Source: Myxococcales bacterium
Lineage (GTDB): Bacteria > Myxococcota > Polyangia > Nannocystales > Nannocystaceae
Reading direction: 5' to 3'
NCBI GenBank assembly: GCA_016793465.1
Contig: JAEUJW010000010.1
Coordinates: forward strand, 1 to 64,000
Length of the DNA stretch: 64,000 nucleotides
The translations under genes were made by a program, and so were the position numbers. Each line of letters begins with the position of its first letter. Within the stretch, counting starts at the first letter, position 1. Shown here one piece after another: positions 42,801 through 49,556 of the stretch. The notes under the pieces are model-generated. The model was given only the letters and a program-made list of their open reading frames with translations, was not told the DNA's origin and ran no database searches.

Positions 42801-42892
42801 AGGCCAAGCCCGCCGAGCCCGCGCCGGCCGAGGCCAAGCCCGCCGCCAAGCCCGCCGACGCCGCCGCCAAGGCCCCGGCCGGCGCGCCCTGA
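39827..42892 (+). CDS. M16 family zinc peptidase lipoprotein
   Basis: A 1021-residue exported M16 (pitrilysin/insulinase) peptidase with two M16 halves in one chain. MTRLHLATLLALGLAAC is a lipoprotein signal with a Thr/Pro-rich stretch after the Cys. The first half has the inverted zinc motif HYLEH in AHYLEHMLFKGTDELG and a downstream Glu (FFTEIESVYEEKNL). The second half is the inactive partner with the RxR-type region (EMREARGLVYFAFGS). The C-terminus is an Ala/Lys/Pro-rich tail. A probable periplasmic protease digesting peptides or processing other proteins. The gene ends in a strong intrinsic terminator. Confidence 0.9.
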   Translation: MTRLHLATLLALGLAACKPAGTSTPTDPGKSGTTPTADILAASDLPPTLDAPIAGDGLGVTIHRLKNGLTVYISTDRQKPRISAWIAVRAGSRNDPAASTGLAHYLEHMLFKGTDELGTLDHAAEKPHLERVRQLYKDLRATDDPAARQKIFAELDQENQTIAGFAVPNEMDRLYTSLGIEGINAFTSDDQTVYIADIPQNRLEAWATVEAERFKDPTYRLFFTEIESVYEEKNLSLDSPDERAAEKLALQLYPRHPYGTQTTIGSSEHLKNPAFQDMVDFFERWYVPNNMAVLLSGDIDAAAALPVLERTLGAWEPRALTPPEPGDLTKITARAHSEVVGEGEQAVTLAWQTVAFRDPDEPVLTVMNWLLDNDTSGILNLELELTQKVPDAYAYAYSSNESGRFVLRALAREGQRLEDVEQLLLGTVAKLKAGEFTQADIDAVVLANDIRRKTQYESLDGRVYKLMESYINRVPWTNMLERDERLRKVTREDVMRVANAQLGPGFSVVYRRSGKPEVAKIDKPKISPLAIDPNRRSPFAAKIEAMKAPQLSPEWLVEGTHYTRADLPGGPLIAVVNKRNDLFSVNYSFLRGNKRDPLLCHALDLLEQSGAGEQSAEALKKQLFALGSTVDFYCSPHQVTVNVSGIDANMPATIKLVEGWLRDPKLDPETLKKLTENTISKRHDAVEDPDQLWFALGQYATRDKQSDYLLVPSNQQLQAARVEKLAPLLKSFFDHAHKTLYYGPRPAAEAAPLLSLGKTHKKLVRRPPIAYRKSKETTVYFVHREVAKSYVWLAIPHGVGTREQKPVAKLLNTYLNGGMNALLFQEMREARGLVYFAFGSINDGRYPDDAWAMSGGMGTQVDKTPEALGTFLDLVRGKALDDGRIATARATLEQEYRSSRIDPRESVFWIDSWDDEGEKSDPRPWTWEQIGALSPDQLKTFAGTFASTPVLVGVVGDRNRVDMAALAKLGKVVELKPEQLFSYGAFPKPKAEAKPAEPAPAEAKPAAKPADAAAKAPAGAP

Positions 42893-42915
42893 GATCCGAG
42901 ACCACGCGTCCGCGA

Positions 42916-42946
42916 CGAGTGAGCACTTGTGCTCACTCGATATTTT
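42916..42946 (+). terminator. Intrinsic terminator after the M16 gene
   Basis: CGAGTGAGCAC (42916-42926), a TT loop and GTGCTCACTCG (42929-42939) form a perfect 11-bp stem followed by ATATTTTT. This is the most classical Rho-independent terminator in the window. Confidence 0.92.
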
Positions 42947-43013
42947 TGAACCGCCCCGCTTGCGCCCCACTGGCGCTTCGCGTATCAATGTCGACGCGCG
43001 TAGCGCTGGCGGG

Positions 43014-43082
43014 CATCGGCAATTTCGCCGATGTTGACAATCTTCACGGCCCTCCGGGCCCACGAGATACGAAGGATCGGCC
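43014..43082 (+). promoter_or_regulatory. Upstream region of the RNA ligase gene with hairpin
   Basis: CATCGGC-aatttc-GCCGATG at 43014-43033 is a perfect 7-bp inverted repeat immediately followed by TTGACA (43034-43039), a good -35 match. GATACGAA and AAGGA lie closer to the ATG at 43083. The hairpin could be an operator over the -35 box; this is inferred from position only. Confidence 0.45.
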
Positions 43083-44084
43083 ATGCCGTCCCATGTCGCT
43101 CCTCCCCATGTTTCATGGGGAAGCATCGAGCTCCTCCACAACGTCGTTCGCACGCTCACACAACTGAAAGAGGACGAGGGCAAGCCCTTCCCGGTCGTGC
43201 AATACCGGGCCAAGGTCAAGCTCCACGGCACCAACTGCGCCGTGCAGGTCACCGCCGACGGGGTCTATCCCCAGAGTCGCTCGACCATGCTCACGCCCGA
43301 GTCGGACCTCATGGGCTTCGCCGCGTGGGTCCGCGACAACCGGGCCTACTTCGCCGGTCTGCGCCCCGGCCTCGTCGTGTTCGGCGAGTGGTGCGGCCCC
43401 GGCGTACAGCGCGGCATGGCCATCAACGCGGTCAAGCAGCGCCAGTTCGCCGTGTTCGCCGTCCGCGACGGCGAGCGCCAGATCGTCGACCCCGACGAGA
43501 TCCGGGCGCTCGTCCCCGCCGCCGGCGCGCCCGCCGTGCTGCACGTGCTGCCGTGGGAGGGTGACACCTTCACCGTCGACTTCGCCGAGCGCGCCTCGCT
43601 CGACGCCGCCGCCGCCGCGCTCAGCGGGCGCGTCGAGGCGGTCGAGCGCGAGGATCCGTGGGTCCAGCGGACCTTCGGCGTCTCGGGCCTCGGCGAGGGC
43701 CTCGTGCTCTACCCCGTCGCCGTGAACGGTGAGCCTCCGCCGAGCGCCCCCGAGGCGATCGGCGCCCTCATGTTCAAGGCCAAGGGCGAGAAGCACCGCA
43801 CCGTCGGCGCCCGCGCGGCCGTCCAGGTCGACGCCACCACGGCGGCCTCGCTCGACGAGTTCGTCGACCTCGTGGTCACCGAGCCTCGCCTCCAGCAGGG
43901 CGTCGACACCGTGTGCGGCGGCAGCTTCGGCACCAACAAGATCGGCCAGTTCCTCGCGTGGGTCGTCGCCGACGTGCGCAAGGAGTCGACCGCCGAGCTC
44001 GCGGCCGCCGGCCTGACCTGGCCGCAGGTCGAGAAGCCCGTGCAGGCCCGCGCCCGCGCGTGGTTCCTCGCCCGCCGCACCTGA
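43083..44084 (+). CDS. RNA ligase (T4 Rnl2/DRB0094-like nucleotidyltransferase)
   Basis: A 333-residue ATP-dependent RNA ligase-family protein that would seal RNA ends through an enzyme-AMP intermediate. Motif I is K46-LHGTN in RAKVKLHGTNCAV (the catalytic Lys with the HGTN variant typical of Rnl2-like ligases). Motif III appears as LVVFGEWCGPG and motif IV/V as ALMFKAKGEKHRT. A helical C-terminal domain follows. It is cytoplasmic. AAGGA about 8 nt upstream of the ATG supports the start. It sits after a strong terminator with its own promoter region and is followed by a hairpin and the Sir2 gene. Roles could be RNA repair or an RNA-targeting stress or defence response; no partner nuclease is visible here. 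Confidence 0.85.
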   Translation: MPSHVAPPHVSWGSIELLHNVVRTLTQLKEDEGKPFPVVQYRAKVKLHGTNCAVQVTADGVYPQSRSTMLTPESDLMGFAAWVRDNRAYFAGLRPGLVVFGEWCGPGVQRGMAINAVKQRQFAVFAVRDGERQIVDPDEIRALVPAAGAPAVLHVLPWEGDTFTVDFAERASLDAAAAALSGRVEAVEREDPWVQRTFGVSGLGEGLVLYPVAVNGEPPPSAPEAIGALMFKAKGEKHRTVGARAAVQVDATTAASLDEFVDLVVTEPRLQQGVDTVCGGSFGTNKIGQFLAWVVADVRKESTAELAAAGLTWPQVEKPVQARARAWFLARRT

Positions 44085-44092
44085 AGCGCCGA

Positions 44093-44119
44093 CGCGTGAC
44101 GCCTCGCAAGCGTCACGCG
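44093..44119 (+). terminator. 10-bp hairpin after the RNA ligase gene
   Basis: CGCGTGACGC (44093-44102), loop CTCGCAA and GCGTCACGCG (44110-44119) form a perfect 10-bp stem starting 9 bp after the stop codon. It has no T tract; it may be a terminator or an RNA-stability element. Confidence 0.6.
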
Positions 44120-44216
44120 CCGCGTCTCCCACGTTCAAAGATCCGTCCGACCGCGTCGCCGTCGCGTCGCCGCGGCGCGCCGCGTCACCCGCCTTCGCAC
44201 GCGCCGCGCCCGCGGA

Positions 44217-44222
44217 TAGACT
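44217..44222 (+). promoter_or_regulatory. Putative -10 element (TAGACT)
   Basis: TAGACT ends 7 nt before the ATG of the Sir2 gene with no Shine-Dalgarno, so Sir2 probably has its own promoter despite following the RNA ligase gene. Confidence 0.5.
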
Positions 44223-44229
44223 GGCCGCG

Positions 44230-45060
44230 ATGTCGACCTCGACCAGCGACTCCGACCTCCTCGCGCCGCTCGTCACCGCCTGCGAGCACGCGAACCCGGG
44301 GCCGCTGCTGGTCGTCACCGGCGCCGGCGTCAGCCTCGCCAGCGGCATCCCGACCTTCCGCGGCAGCGACCCCGACGCCGTGTGGGCCAACGACGTCATG
44401 GAGCTCGGCACCGTCGAGTACTTCCGCCGCGATCCGGTCGGCTCGTGGCGCTGGTACCTCGCCCGCTTCGAGAGGGCCCTCGCCGCCCGCCCCAACCCCG
44501 CGCACCACGCCCTCGCCGCGCTCGAGCGCTGGCAACGCGCGCGCGGCGGCCAGTTCCTGCTCGTCACCCAGAACGTCGACACCCTCCACGACCAGGCCGG
44601 CTCCGAGGCGCTCGTGCACGTCCACGGCCGCGCCGACCGCTTCCGCTGCACCGGCCACGGCTGCGACCACGCCGCGCCCCGCGGCTCGATCGCCCGCACC
44701 GACGCGCTCATCGCCGGCTTCCTCGCCGACCCCCAGGGCGCCACCGTCCCGCGCTGCCCGGCCTGCGACGCGCTGCTGCGCCAGCACGTGCTGTGGTTCG
44801 ACGAGTACTACACCGGCCACCGCGACTACCAGATCGACCGCGTGCTCCGCGTCGCCAAGGACGCGCGCACAGTCATGTTCGTCGGCACCTCGTTCGCCGT
44901 CGGCGTCACCGACATGATCCTCGAGCGCGGCCTGTCCCGCGGCGCCGCCATCTTCTCGATCGACCCGGCCGCCCGCGCCCCGCACCACCGTGTGCAGCAG
45001 ATCGCCGCCCCCGCCGAGCAGATCCTGCCCGACCTCTGCGTCGCCCTCGGCGCCGTCTGA
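44230..45060 (+). CDS. Sir2-family NAD-dependent protein deacylase
   Basis: A 276-residue sirtuin that would remove acyl groups from lysines using NAD, releasing nicotinamide and O-acyl-ADP-ribose. The NAD-binding GAGVSLASGIPTFRG, the TQNVDTLHDQAGS segment and the catalytic His in VHVHGRADRFRC are all present, along with a four-Cys zinc site (RCTGHGC and CPAC). LWFDEYY and VGTSFAVGV complete the Rossmann core. The length is typical of a minimal bacterial Sir2 deacylase rather than a defence-associated fusion. It has no signal peptide. It lies 145 bp downstream of the RNA ligase gene, separated by a hairpin and its own promoter-like element, and 6 bp from a convergent small gene. Confidence 0.93.
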   Translation: MSTSTSDSDLLAPLVTACEHANPGPLLVVTGAGVSLASGIPTFRGSDPDAVWANDVMELGTVEYFRRDPVGSWRWYLARFERALAARPNPAHHALAALERWQRARGGQFLLVTQNVDTLHDQAGSEALVHVHGRADRFRCTGHGCDHAAPRGSIARTDALIAGFLADPQGATVPRCPACDALLRQHVLWFDEYYTGHRDYQIDRVLRVAKDARTVMFVGTSFAVGVTDMILERGLSRGAAIFSIDPAARAPHHRVQQIAAPAEQILPDLCVALGAV

Positions 45061-45066
45061 TCGCGC

Positions 45067-45429
45067 CTACTTGCTCGGCGCGCCCGCCAGCGCCGCGACC
45101 GCGGCCTGGACCTCCTGCGCGCCCTCCGGCGTGGCCGTGCCCGCCTTCACCGCCGCGTGCAGCACCCCGGCCCGCTCGCACAGCTGTTTGGCCGCGGGCG
45201 CCGCCGCCCCCGCGCCCTTGCAGGCCTCGTGCAGCGCCGCGAACCGCGGCTCGAGCGAGCCGTACTCCGCCGGCTTCGCCTTCGCCAGCCCCTCGCCGAG
45301 CTCCTGCCCCGCCCGCAGCAGCATGTCGCCCGAGGTCTGCGCCGGCGCCGTCTTGTTCACGTACGACCTGGCGAAGAACGCCAGCCCGAGCACGACGATG
45401 CCGACGATGACGACGAGGTACTGCCGCAT
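45067..45429 (-). CDS. Small membrane-anchored hypothetical protein
   Basis: A 120-residue protein with a single N-terminal helix (RQYLVVIVGIVVLGLAFFARSYV) and a helical Ala/Gly/Glu-rich soluble part with two Cys (HEACKG and QLCERAG) and regularly spaced charged residues. It would be anchored in the inner membrane with the soluble part in the periplasm. I do not recognise the family. CATGCT ends 6 nt before the ATG. It is convergent with Sir2 (6-bp gap) and divergent from the IgGFc-binding-domain lipoprotein gene. Confidence 0.75.
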   Translation of the reverse strand: MRQYLVVIVGIVVLGLAFFARSYVNKTAPAQTSGDMLLRAGQELGEGLAKAKPAEYGSLEPRFAALHEACKGAGAAAPAAKQLCERAGVLHAAVKAGTATPEGAQEVQAAVAALAGAPSK

Positions 45430-45435
45430 CGCGCC

Positions 45436-45441
45436 AGCATG
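45436..45441 (-). promoter_or_regulatory. Putative -10 element (CATGCT)
   Basis: CATGCT on the minus strand ends 6 nt before ATG 45429 of the small membrane protein gene; one base off the TANNNT pattern. Confidence 0.35.
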
Positions 45442-45670
45442 CCACGCCGCGCTTTCGCGCTCAACCGCGGCGGCCCGCGATCACCGCCAGCCGCTCGCCA
45501 CCGACGCCCACGCAGCGGGTGCGTGACGGCCTCACAGCGCGACCCGCGTCGTCGACGGCGGCGCCGCTGCGCCTGCGTTCCACGCGTCGCACATGTGCGC
45601 GACGAGCCGACGCGCGCACGCGAACCGCCCCCTCGCGATCTCGCCCGCCGACCGCCGCGGACGCGGCTGC
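45442..45670. other. Divergent intergenic, no gene seen
   Basis: About 230 bp between the small membrane protein and the IgGFc-binding-domain lipoprotein. Frames crossing it are Arg-rich and judged spurious. TACCCT at its right edge is the likely -10 of the lipoprotein gene. Confidence 0.4.
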
Positions 45671-45676
45671 TACCCT
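45671..45676 (+). promoter_or_regulatory. Putative -10 element (TACCCT)
   Basis: TACCCT ends 6 nt before ATG 45683. It would lie inside the coding region if the longer start at 45593 were used, which argues for 45683. Confidence 0.5.
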
Positions 45677-45682
45677 CGCGGG

Positions 45683-47623
45683 ATGCCTTTGCCTCGCTGT
45701 CGCAGCCTCTTCCTCGTCCTCGCCGCGTGCGGCGGAGACGACGCGATGAACCCCTCGGACAGCCAGACAGACAGCGTCACCACCGTCACCCAGCCCTCGT
45801 CCACGCCCTCCGGCGACCCCAGCGGGCCCACCGACGGCAGCGCCTCCGCGGAGTCGTCCAGCGAGGCGGGTGTGACCTCGACCACTGGACAGCCGACGAG
45901 CGAACCGGTGCCGACCACCAGCGCACCGACCGGCGATCCGACCGGCGACCCGACCACCGATCCCTCGGCCGGCCCGACCTCGACGCCCGGCACCGACACC
46001 GACTCGGACACCGACACCGGCGGCACCTGCTTCCAGTGCACCCCCGACCTCCACGGCATCCAGACCTGCGAGGGCGAGCTCGTGCAGACCTGCGAGGGCG
46101 TCGAGGGCTGCGACGTCGACTCGGTGTCGTGCATCAACGCCTGCACCGCCGCCGAGAACAGCAAGCAGTCGGTCGGCTGCCGCTACTACGCCACCTTCAT
46201 GCAGCACTGGGACGGCCCCGGTCAGCGCTGCTTCGCCGCGTTCGTCGCCAACACCTGGAACACCCCGGCCAAGCTCTCGGTCACCCGCGCGGGCGTGCAG
46301 CTCGACATCGCCAGCTTCGCCCGCCGCCCCGAGGGTCAGGGCCAGAACGTCAGCTACCAGCCCTACGACGACGCCCAGGGCCTCGCGCCCGGCGACGTCG
46401 CGATCCTCTTCCTCGCCGGTCCGCAGGGCAACCCCGGCCCCGGCATGGCCCCCTGCCCGGTCGACAGCGCGGTGCCCTCGGGCGCCGCCGTCAACGGCAC
46501 CGGCGTCGGCGAGTCGTTCCGCATCGAGTCCGACGTGCCCGTGGTCGCCTACCAGATCAACCCCTACGGCGGCGGCAGCGCGGCCGTCACCGGCGCATCG
46601 CTGCTGCTGCCGACCAGCGCGTGGGACACCAACTACGTCGTCATCAACTCGCTGGCCGCCTCGGTCGGACAGCCGTCGGCCAACATCGTCGCCCACGAGG
46701 ACGGCACCAAGATCACGATCGGCCCGGTCGTCGACCTCGACGGCGGCGGCGGCATCCCGGCCGGCGCCGCCGGCGTGCCCGTCGAGTTCATGCTCGACGC
46801 CGGTCAGCACGCCCAGCTCACCCAGCCCGAGGAGCTGACCGGCAGCGTCATCCAGTCCGACAAGCCGATCGGCCTGATGGGCGGCCACTCCGGCATGCAG
46901 TGCCCCGTCGGCACCTCGTTCTCGGACCACGCCGAGCAGATGATCCCGCCGGTGCGCGCCCTCGGCAGCGAGTACGTCGGCGTCATGCACCGCCCCCGCG
47001 TCGACGAGCCGGCGATCTGGCGGGTCGTCGGCGCCGTCGACGGCACCACCCTCACGTGGAGCGGCGACGTCGGCGGGCCCGCGGCGCTCGACCGCGGCGA
47101 CAAGGTCGAGTTCACCACCGGCACCCCGTTCGTCGTGCGCAGCCAGGACGAGGACCACCCGTTCTTCCTGTTCACCTACATGAGCGGCTCGGGCTGGCAG
47201 CCCAACCTCGACGGCCGCGGCGACAGCGACTACGTGATCAGCGTGCCCACCGACCAGTACATGCCGCGCTACGTGTTCTTCACCGACCCGACCTACCCCG
47301 AGACCAACCTCGTGCTCGTGCGCAAGAAGACCGAGGCCGACGTGTTCGAGGACGTGACGCTCGACTGCGCCGGCGTGGTCGCCGGCTGGACCGCCGTCGG
47401 CGACTACGAGTGGGCCCGCGTCGACCTCAGCACCGGCGACTTCATGGCCGTCGACGGCTGCGCCAACGGCCGCCACGAGATCAGCAGCGCCGGCCGCTTC
47501 GGCATGTGGATCTGGGGCTGGGGCACGCCCGACACCTCGGTGTTCACGCAGAACGTGTCGTACGGCTACCCCGCCGGCATGAACGTGCAGCTGATCAACG
47601 ACGTGATCATCACGCCCGGGTGA
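45683..47623 (+). CDS. Lipoprotein with IgGFc-binding-type domain
   Basis: A 646-residue surface lipoprotein. MPLPRCRSLFLVLAAC is the signal and lipobox, followed by about 90 residues of Ser/Thr/Pro/Asp linker. A short Cys-rich segment (CFQCTPDLHGIQTCEGELVQTC) precedes a domain of about 500 residues resembling the IgGFc-binding protein N-terminal domain. This has KQSVGCRYYATFM at its start, DVPVVAYQINPYGG, ASLLLPTSAWDTNYVV and SDKPIGLMGGHSGMQCP, as in the metazoan and bacterial members. It is probably a surface-binding protein. Its last 14 bases overlap the 3' end of the convergent radical SAM gene. Confidence 0.85.
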   Translation: MPLPRCRSLFLVLAACGGDDAMNPSDSQTDSVTTVTQPSSTPSGDPSGPTDGSASAESSSEAGVTSTTGQPTSEPVPTTSAPTGDPTGDPTTDPSAGPTSTPGTDTDSDTDTGGTCFQCTPDLHGIQTCEGELVQTCEGVEGCDVDSVSCINACTAAENSKQSVGCRYYATFMQHWDGPGQRCFAAFVANTWNTPAKLSVTRAGVQLDIASFARRPEGQGQNVSYQPYDDAQGLAPGDVAILFLAGPQGNPGPGMAPCPVDSAVPSGAAVNGTGVGESFRIESDVPVVAYQINPYGGGSAAVTGASLLLPTSAWDTNYVVINSLAASVGQPSANIVAHEDGTKITIGPVVDLDGGGGIPAGAAGVPVEFMLDAGQHAQLTQPEELTGSVIQSDKPIGLMGGHSGMQCPVGTSFSDHAEQMIPPVRALGSEYVGVMHRPRVDEPAIWRVVGAVDGTTLTWSGDVGGPAALDRGDKVEFTTGTPFVVRSQDEDHPFFLFTYMSGSGWQPNLDGRGDSDYVISVPTDQYMPRYVFFTDPTYPETNLVLVRKKTEADVFEDVTLDCAGVVAGWTAVGDYEWARVDLSTGDFMAVDGCANGRHEISSAGRFGMWIWGWGTPDTSVFTQNVSYGYPAGMNVQLINDVIITPG

Positions 47624-49469
47624 TCGGCCGCATCGCCGCGTAGCCGCGGGCCCGCACGTAATTGATGTGCAGGCCCGCGCAGTCGGCCGCGTGCACGCAC
47701 GCCTTGCAGCGCAGCGACTTGGTGCGGAAGCGATCGAGCACGTACCGCCTGGCGTAGCGGAAGATCTCGACGCGCCCCTCGGACGTCAGCATGGCCGCGT
47801 CGAGCAGCTTCGGGCGCGCCCGCGGCGGCCGCCCGAGCACGCACGCCGGCACGCCCTCGACCGGGACCGCCAGCGTGAAGTCCGCGAAGAACGCCGGCAG
47901 GTCGACGTCGTCGCTCGCCGAGCTCGTCAGGCGCTCGTGGGTCGGCTGCCACAGCACCAGCCGCGCCGGCGCCTCCGTCAGCGCCTGCAGCCACGGCGCC
48001 GTCGCCCGCGACAGCGCCAGCGCCACCTCGAAGTCGCCCGGCCCGGCCAGCAGCGCCGCCGCCGTCGCCGCGTCGCGCGTGACCACCCGCGCCAGCCGCT
48101 TGCCCGCGATCGTCACCTGGCCCGTGGGACCTGTCCATTCAGCCAGGCGCCCCGCCAGCCCGGCCGCGTCGTCGAGCTCGAGCTCGACCTCCGGCACGCC
48201 CGGAAACCCCCCCGCCGCCGCGATCGCCGCGTCCACGTCCGGCGCCACCAGCCACAGCCGCCGCGCCCGCGCCTCGGCCGCCAGCGCCGGCAACGGCCGC
48301 ACCTTCGGCGGGCGGAACTCCGGCAGCCCGCGCTCGCCCGACATGTCCCCGAGGACAGGCAGCCGCAGGCGCGGCTCCCTCGCCATGCCCGCCGCCGCCT
48401 CGGCCTCCGCCCCCGACATCAGCCCGGCCTGGGCCCGCAGCGCCATCTGCGTGTCCGCCCGCTTCTTGCTGGCCGGGTCGCCGCCGTAGACCGCCGGCTG
48501 GCGCGCGTCCCAGGTGGTGTCGACCCGCAGCACCGCGAAGTCCGCGGTCTCGACGGTCGCCCGCACCTCCTCGAGCGTGTCGCACAGCGGCTCGAGGTAG
48601 CAGTGCCCGCAGCGGTGCGGCGCCCGGCAGTCGAGCGCCACCCCGCGCTCGAGCAGGTGGGCGAACTCCTCCTTGCGCCCGCGCACCTCGTCGCCGAGCT
48701 TGTACGGGTCCTGAATCAGGTGCTCGTAGCCCTCGAGGTGCTGCGGCGGGAAGCGGTTGAGCCAGATGTGGATCCCCGGCTTCTTCGAGTACTCGAAGGC
48801 CGCCAGCAGGTGCGGCCGCGCCTCCTCGAGGTCGTAGAACAGCGTCTCCTTGCCCTCCGTGTAGGCCCGCCCGAACGGGATCACGTGCAGCAGGTCGTAC
48901 TCCCGCACCCCCATGGCCGTGAACGTCGCCAGCAGCTCGGCCAGGTGCTTGACGTTGCCGCGGTTGACGCACACGTCGATGTTGATGACGGGCCGCCCGT
49001 CCGCGAGCGCGAGCCGCAGCCCCTCGACCTCCTCCTCGAACGCCCCCCGCGTGCCGACCAGCGCGTCGTGGATCCTCGCGTTCGGCCCGTGGATCGAGAA
49101 CGTGATCTCCGAGAGCCCCGCGTCGAGCGACCGCTTCAAGAATTGCGGATAGGCGAACATGCGCCCGTTGGTCACGGTCTGGATCTTCCGGTAGCCCGCG
49201 AGCCGCCCCAATTTGACGAAGTCGACGAAGTCGGGGTGGATCGTCGGCTCGCCGCCGGACAGGATCAGCCGCTGCGCCCCCTTGCGCCGCCCGTCGAGGA
49301 TCTGGGCCTTAATTTCATCGCGCGCCCGCACGCTGCCGTCGTGGGTGTGCGCGTCGAGGCAGAACACGCAGCGGTCGTTGCAGTCGAAGGTCAGGCGCAC
49401 CCAGTTGCGCTGCTCGTGCGCCGCCTCCTCGTGCTCGGTGATCTTGTCCGCGGGAACCGGCGCGTCCAC
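47610..49469 (-). CDS. Radical SAM protein with C-terminal Cys clusters, 619 aa
   Basis: A radical SAM enzyme. The cluster motif is C30-NDR-C34-VF-C37, followed by LSGGEPTIHPDFV, SIHGPNARIHDALVG and other barrel segments to about residue 260. Extra cysteines follow: CRAPHRCGHCYLEPLC in the middle, and at the very end CKACVHAADC followed by GLHINYVRARG, a SPASM-like end cluster. The region between (about 360-560) is an Ala/Leu-rich domain I cannot name. The start is GTG 49469 with TAGGAT 6 nt upstream. It is divergent (87 bp) from a tandem radical SAM gene. The substrate is unknown; auxiliary Cys clusters favour peptide or protein modification, which is inference. Confidence 0.82.
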   Translation of the reverse strand: MDAPVPADKITEHEEAAHEQRNWVRLTFDCNDRCVFCLDAHTHDGSVRARDEIKAQILDGRRKGAQRLILSGGEPTIHPDFVDFVKLGRLAGYRKIQTVTNGRMFAYPQFLKRSLDAGLSEITFSIHGPNARIHDALVGTRGAFEEEVEGLRLALADGRPVINIDVCVNRGNVKHLAELLATFTAMGVREYDLLHVIPFGRAYTEGKETLFYDLEEARPHLLAAFEYSKKPGIHIWLNRFPPQHLEGYEHLIQDPYKLGDEVRGRKEEFAHLLERGVALDCRAPHRCGHCYLEPLCDTLEEVRATVETADFAVLRVDTTWDARQPAVYGGDPASKKRADTQMALRAQAGLMSGAEAEAAAGMAREPRLRLPVLGDMSGERGLPEFRPPKVRPLPALAAEARARRLWLVAPDVDAAIAAAGGFPGVPEVELELDDAAGLAGRLAEWTGPTGQVTIAGKRLARVVTRDAATAAALLAGPGDFEVALALSRATAPWLQALTEAPARLVLWQPTHERLTSSASDDVDLPAFFADFTLAVPVEGVPACVLGRPPRARPKLLDAAMLTSEGRVEIFRYARRYVLDRFRTKSLRCKACVHAADCAGLHINYVRARGYAAMRPITRA

Positions 49470-49475
49470 GCCGCC

Positions 49476-49481
49476 ATCCTA
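49476..49481 (-). promoter_or_regulatory. Putative -10 element (TAGGAT)
   Basis: TAGGAT on the minus strand ends 6 nt before GTG 49469, supporting the GTG start of the 619-aa radical SAM gene. Confidence 0.5.
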
Positions 49482-49519
49482 CCCGCTCCGCCTGGCCCCG
49501 CGAACCCCCGACGCGCCGA

Positions 49520-49549
49520 TTGATCCCCGCCGGCCCCGCCGCGTACACT
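49520..49549 (+). promoter_or_regulatory. Putative promoter TTGATC-N18-TACACT
   Basis: TTGATC (49520-49525) and TACACT (49544-49549), 18 bp apart, with ATG 49557 only 7 nt after the second box. This is the best -35/-10 pair in the leaderless set. Confidence 0.55.
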
Positions 49550-49556
49550 CGGGCGA

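Noticed and set aside
39737..43252. 1171-residue open frame on the minus strand opposite the M16 peptidase
   Set aside because: The plus strand encodes a full M16 peptidase with HYLEH. The minus frame is Gly/Val/Leu/Ala repetitive and covers the intrinsic terminator and the next gene start.
43083..45060. RNA ligase and Sir2 as a confirmed defence system
   Set aside because: No nuclease, toxin or effector domain is fused or adjacent, and the genes appear separately promoted; only a cautious finding is retained.
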